The notes below the pieces were generated by a model. The model was not told the DNA's origin, searched no databases, and saw only the letters and a list, made by a program, of their open reading frames with translations. This document shows, one piece after another, positions 62,197 to 64,000 of a stretch of 64,000 nucleotides of DNA. This stretch comes from Paraburkholderia dioscoreae (GTDB taxonomy: Bacteria; Pseudomonadota; Gammaproteobacteria; Burkholderiales; Burkholderiaceae). Position numbers and translations under genes: made by a program. The DNA lies in assembly GCF_902459535.1 (NCBI RefSeq), contig NZ_LR699554.1:1364001-1428000 (forward strand), given 5' to 3'. How positions within the stretch are numbered: position 1 is the stretch's first letter; every line of letters begins with the position of its first letter.

Positions 62197-62478
62197 TCAG
62201 TCCTCGACGCACTCCAGAAGTTCAGCGCAAATCATGGCGGAAGCATTCGAGGGTGCCGGCCGTTCCGCCGGTTTGAACACCGCGTCGCCGCGGCGAATCT
62301 TGCGGCGCGATACCGCGCAGGTACCGGATGTGTGTGCCGACCTGCGCCGCCACCGTTGTTCACCGTAGTGACATCGTCCCGGCTCGACCCAGCGAATCAC
62401 CAGCGTCGTGTCGGAGCGCTCGAGAATTTCGATGCGTACGCCATTGGCACCGTCCAGGGGGATGGACTCTAAAGTCAT
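62197..62478 (-). CDS. DUF3331 domain-containing protein
   Basis: A 93-residue protein. The conserved region holds VIRWVEPGRCHYGEQRW, CAVSRRKIRRGDAVF and the end PSNASAMI, which match DUF3331, a family I know mainly from Burkholderia and relatives. The Cys/His arrangement suggests a small metal-binding fold. The start at 62478 (MTLESIPLDG) fits the family; the open frame to 62799 is not protein-like upstream. Function is unknown. Confidence 0.85.
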   Translation of the reverse strand: MTLESIPLDGANGVRIEILERSDTTLVIRWVEPGRCHYGEQRWRRRSAHTSGTCAVSRRKIRRGDAVFKPAERPAPSNASAMICAELLECVED

Positions 62479-62851
62479 CGTCGTCGGCTCCGTATTGTGT
62501 GGTGTGCCGAATGTAGTCCTGCGCGCCCCGGATAGCCATTGTGTCGTCGTTGAAACACTGTTCTTGAAACAGCAACAATTAAACTTGACATTCGACCCAT
62601 GCCGATAAGACGGGGCTTTGCGGGTCACAAAAACGGGCAAAGGATAATAGGCCGGATTTCTGCAACGCAGTGTTGTACCCAGTGATACAAGGGCGTTGCC
62701 AGCAAAGGGCGCCGGCGCTTCCTTTAATATGTGGTTATTGATGAGCGACCGTGCAACGCCAGTGTAGCGGTTTTGCATTTTTCCGGTCGGCTCGCACACG
62801 CCCGAAGGAAGTCCTCATAAGGGACGTCTTTCCAGAACCATAAGAGCTCAC
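62479..62851. other. Intergenic region upstream of DUF3331 and the AI-2E family gene
   Basis: This 373-base divergent region holds no supported gene. It contains TTGAAACA twice near 62550-62575, the nested inverted repeat at 62662-62699 and an AT-rich patch near 62725-62745 that may be the promoter of the rightward gene. Confidence 0.4.
62662..62699. repeat. Nested inverted repeat in the divergent promoter region
   Basis: GCAACGC (62662-62668) pairs with GCGTTGC (62693-62699), and inside it TTGTA (62673-62677) pairs with TACAA (62686-62690). The two dyads share nearly the same centre. It could be an operator with two half-site pairs or an RNA hairpin. Confidence 0.4.
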
Positions 62852-63934
62852 ATGATTTCATCCCCGCCTGTTGCACCTCCTGAACCGCCGGATGCGCCAG
62901 ACCGTCTGAAAAAGCAGAAAACGGCCTCGCTCGCGCTGTACATCGGATTGGTGCTGCTGGCGCTGTGGGTGGTACGCGATTTCATCGCGGTGGTGGCGTG
63001 GGCCGGCGTGATCGCCATTGCGCTGTGGCCGCTGTTGCGCAAGGTCGAGGGCAATCGCTGGTTCACCGGCCGCACGACGCTGATCGCCGCCGTGCTGACG
63101 TTGCTGATCGCGCTGCTGGTCGTGCTGCCGGTGGGCATCGGCATTGCTCAGGCGCTACGCGAAGCGCATGACCTGAACGAGTGGTTCAAGACCGTGCAGG
63201 AAAACGGCATTCCGTTGCCGGATTTCATCCAGCGTCTGCCGTTCGGCGTGCAACAGATTTCCGCGTGGTGGCAGGCCAACCTGACTCAGCCGCTGCGCGA
63301 GTCGGCCGCGATGAAGGGACTGCACAGCCCCGCCGTGGTGACGCTCGGCCGGCACTTCGGCGCGCGTGCGGTGCATGCCGTGACGGTGTTCGCGTTCATG
63401 CTGGTCACGCTGTTCGTGATCTTCCAGGCGGGTCCGCGTTTGTCGGGGGCGCTGCTCAAAGGCATGCGGCGCGGTTTCGGCGACGACGGCGCGCAGCTTC
63501 TGCAGCGCATGGCGGCAGCGGTGCGCGGCACGGTGTCGGGGCTGGTCGTGGTCGGGCTCGGCGAGGGCGCGCTGCTGGGCGTCGCCTACTTCGTGACGGG
63601 CTTGCCGCACGTTGCGCTGCTCGCGTTCGTCACCGCGATCGCCGCGATGCTGCCGTTCTGCGCGCCGCTCACCTTCGGCATCGCGGCTTTGTGGCTGTTG
63701 TTGCAAGGCTCGGTGGCGGCGGCGATCGGCCTTGCCGTGTTCGGCTCCGTCGTGGTGTTCATCGCCGAGCATTTCGTGCGGCCGGTGCTGATCGGCAACT
63801 CCACGCGCTTGCCGTTCCTGCTCGTGCTGTTCGGCATTCTTGGCGGTGCGGAAACGTTCGGGCTGCTCGGTATCTTCATCGGCCCCGCGCTGATGACCGT
63901 GCTGATGGTGTTGTGGACCGACCTCGTGCAATAG
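62852..63934 (+). CDS. AI-2E family transporter (PerM/TqsA-like membrane protein)
   Basis: A 360-residue protein with seven or eight hydrophobic helices and a soluble central segment (about 105-170). The pattern of paired N-terminal helices, then the GLGEGALLGVAYFVTGLPH and FVRPVLIGNSTRLPFLLVLFGILGG regions is typical of the UPF0118/AI-2E transporter family. Proven roles in the family vary (signal export, Na+/H+ exchange), so the name does not fix the substrate. It stands alone, divergent from DUF3331. Confidence 0.88.
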   Translation: MISSPPVAPPEPPDAPDRLKKQKTASLALYIGLVLLALWVVRDFIAVVAWAGVIAIALWPLLRKVEGNRWFTGRTTLIAAVLTLLIALLVVLPVGIGIAQALREAHDLNEWFKTVQENGIPLPDFIQRLPFGVQQISAWWQANLTQPLRESAAMKGLHSPAVVTLGRHFGARAVHAVTVFAFMLVTLFVIFQAGPRLSGALLKGMRRGFGDDGAQLLQRMAAAVRGTVSGLVVVGLGEGALLGVAYFVTGLPHVALLAFVTAIAAMLPFCAPLTFGIAALWLLLQGSVAAAIGLAVFGSVVVFIAEHFVRPVLIGNSTRLPFLLVLFGILGGAETFGLLGIFIGPALMTVLMVLWTDLVQ

Positions 63935-63955
63935 TTGCACGGTACTTGCCCACGC

Positions 63956-63974
63956 ATCCGGACGAACGCCGGAT
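63956..63974. terminator. Small hairpin after the AI-2E family gene
   Basis: ATCCGG and CCGGAT flank a seven-base loop, beginning 22 bases after the stop codon. The stem is short and no T-run follows before the window ends, so terminator function is only possible. Confidence 0.3.
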
Positions 63975-64000
63975 AGACACGCCTGGACCCACGGACCCTT

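Noticed and set aside
1..64000. CRISPR arrays, tRNA or rRNA genes, integrase genes, plasmid origins
   Set aside because: No regularly spaced repeats, no conserved RNA gene sequences and no integrase motifs were seen on either strand.

Overview
The window is chromosomal DNA of a betaproteobacterium, almost certainly Burkholderiaceae and most like Paraburkholderia or Burkholderia. Reasons: uniformly high GC in the housekeeping parts, a DUF3331 protein (a family I know mainly from this group), an IrlR/CusR-type two-component pair, a cepacian/colanic-acid style polysaccharide locus and a formamidase/amide ABC operon. No rRNA, tRNA or CRISPR array was seen.

Layout. 1-9.7 kb: the 5' end of a zinc alcohol dehydrogenase with a divergent AraC regulator; a molybdopterin oxidoreductase / cytochrome b / secreted DUF5666-like set, divergent from an OmpR-type two-component system with a CusR/HprR-like box between them; then YjdM, a monooxygenase-like protein, a diguanylate cyclase and a 2-hydroxyacid dehydrogenase. 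9.9-14.6 kb: a three-gene cytoplasmic molybdoenzyme best matched to the sulfite dehydrogenase SoeABC. 14.7-23.8 kb: a sparse accessory stretch holding galU between two paralogous AraC/GATase1 regulators, a divergent RfbC-like epimerase, and insertion-sequence debris (IS256 and IS5 remnants, a decayed tandem duplicate).

23.8-47.1 kb: an exopolysaccharide locus. One tightly packed operon (manC, WcaJ-like transferase, wza, wzb, wzc, gmd, fcl, wzx, five glycosyltransferases, two acyltransferases) makes GDP-mannose and GDP-fucose, starts the lipid-linked unit, decorates it, flips it and exports it. A parallel beta-helix protein, a convergent Wzy candidate, a secreted repeat protein, ugd and gmm follow. 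IS debris flanks the locus on both sides, and a short shared motif sits at both edges.

47.8-59.3 kb: an amide-utilisation system. A hybrid histidine kinase whose sensor half is a complete NCS1-type permease, with a Cys-rich insert, is coupled to a LuxR-type response regulator. It diverges from an FmdDEF-type ABC transporter with two ATPases, formamidase FmdA and zinc-ribbon FmdB. A perfect 7-2-7 inverted repeat lies in the divergent promoter region. This transporter-kinase circuit is my best candidate for something little described. 59.3-64 kb: a class II ribonucleotide reductase, DUF3331, and an AI-2E/PerM family membrane protein.
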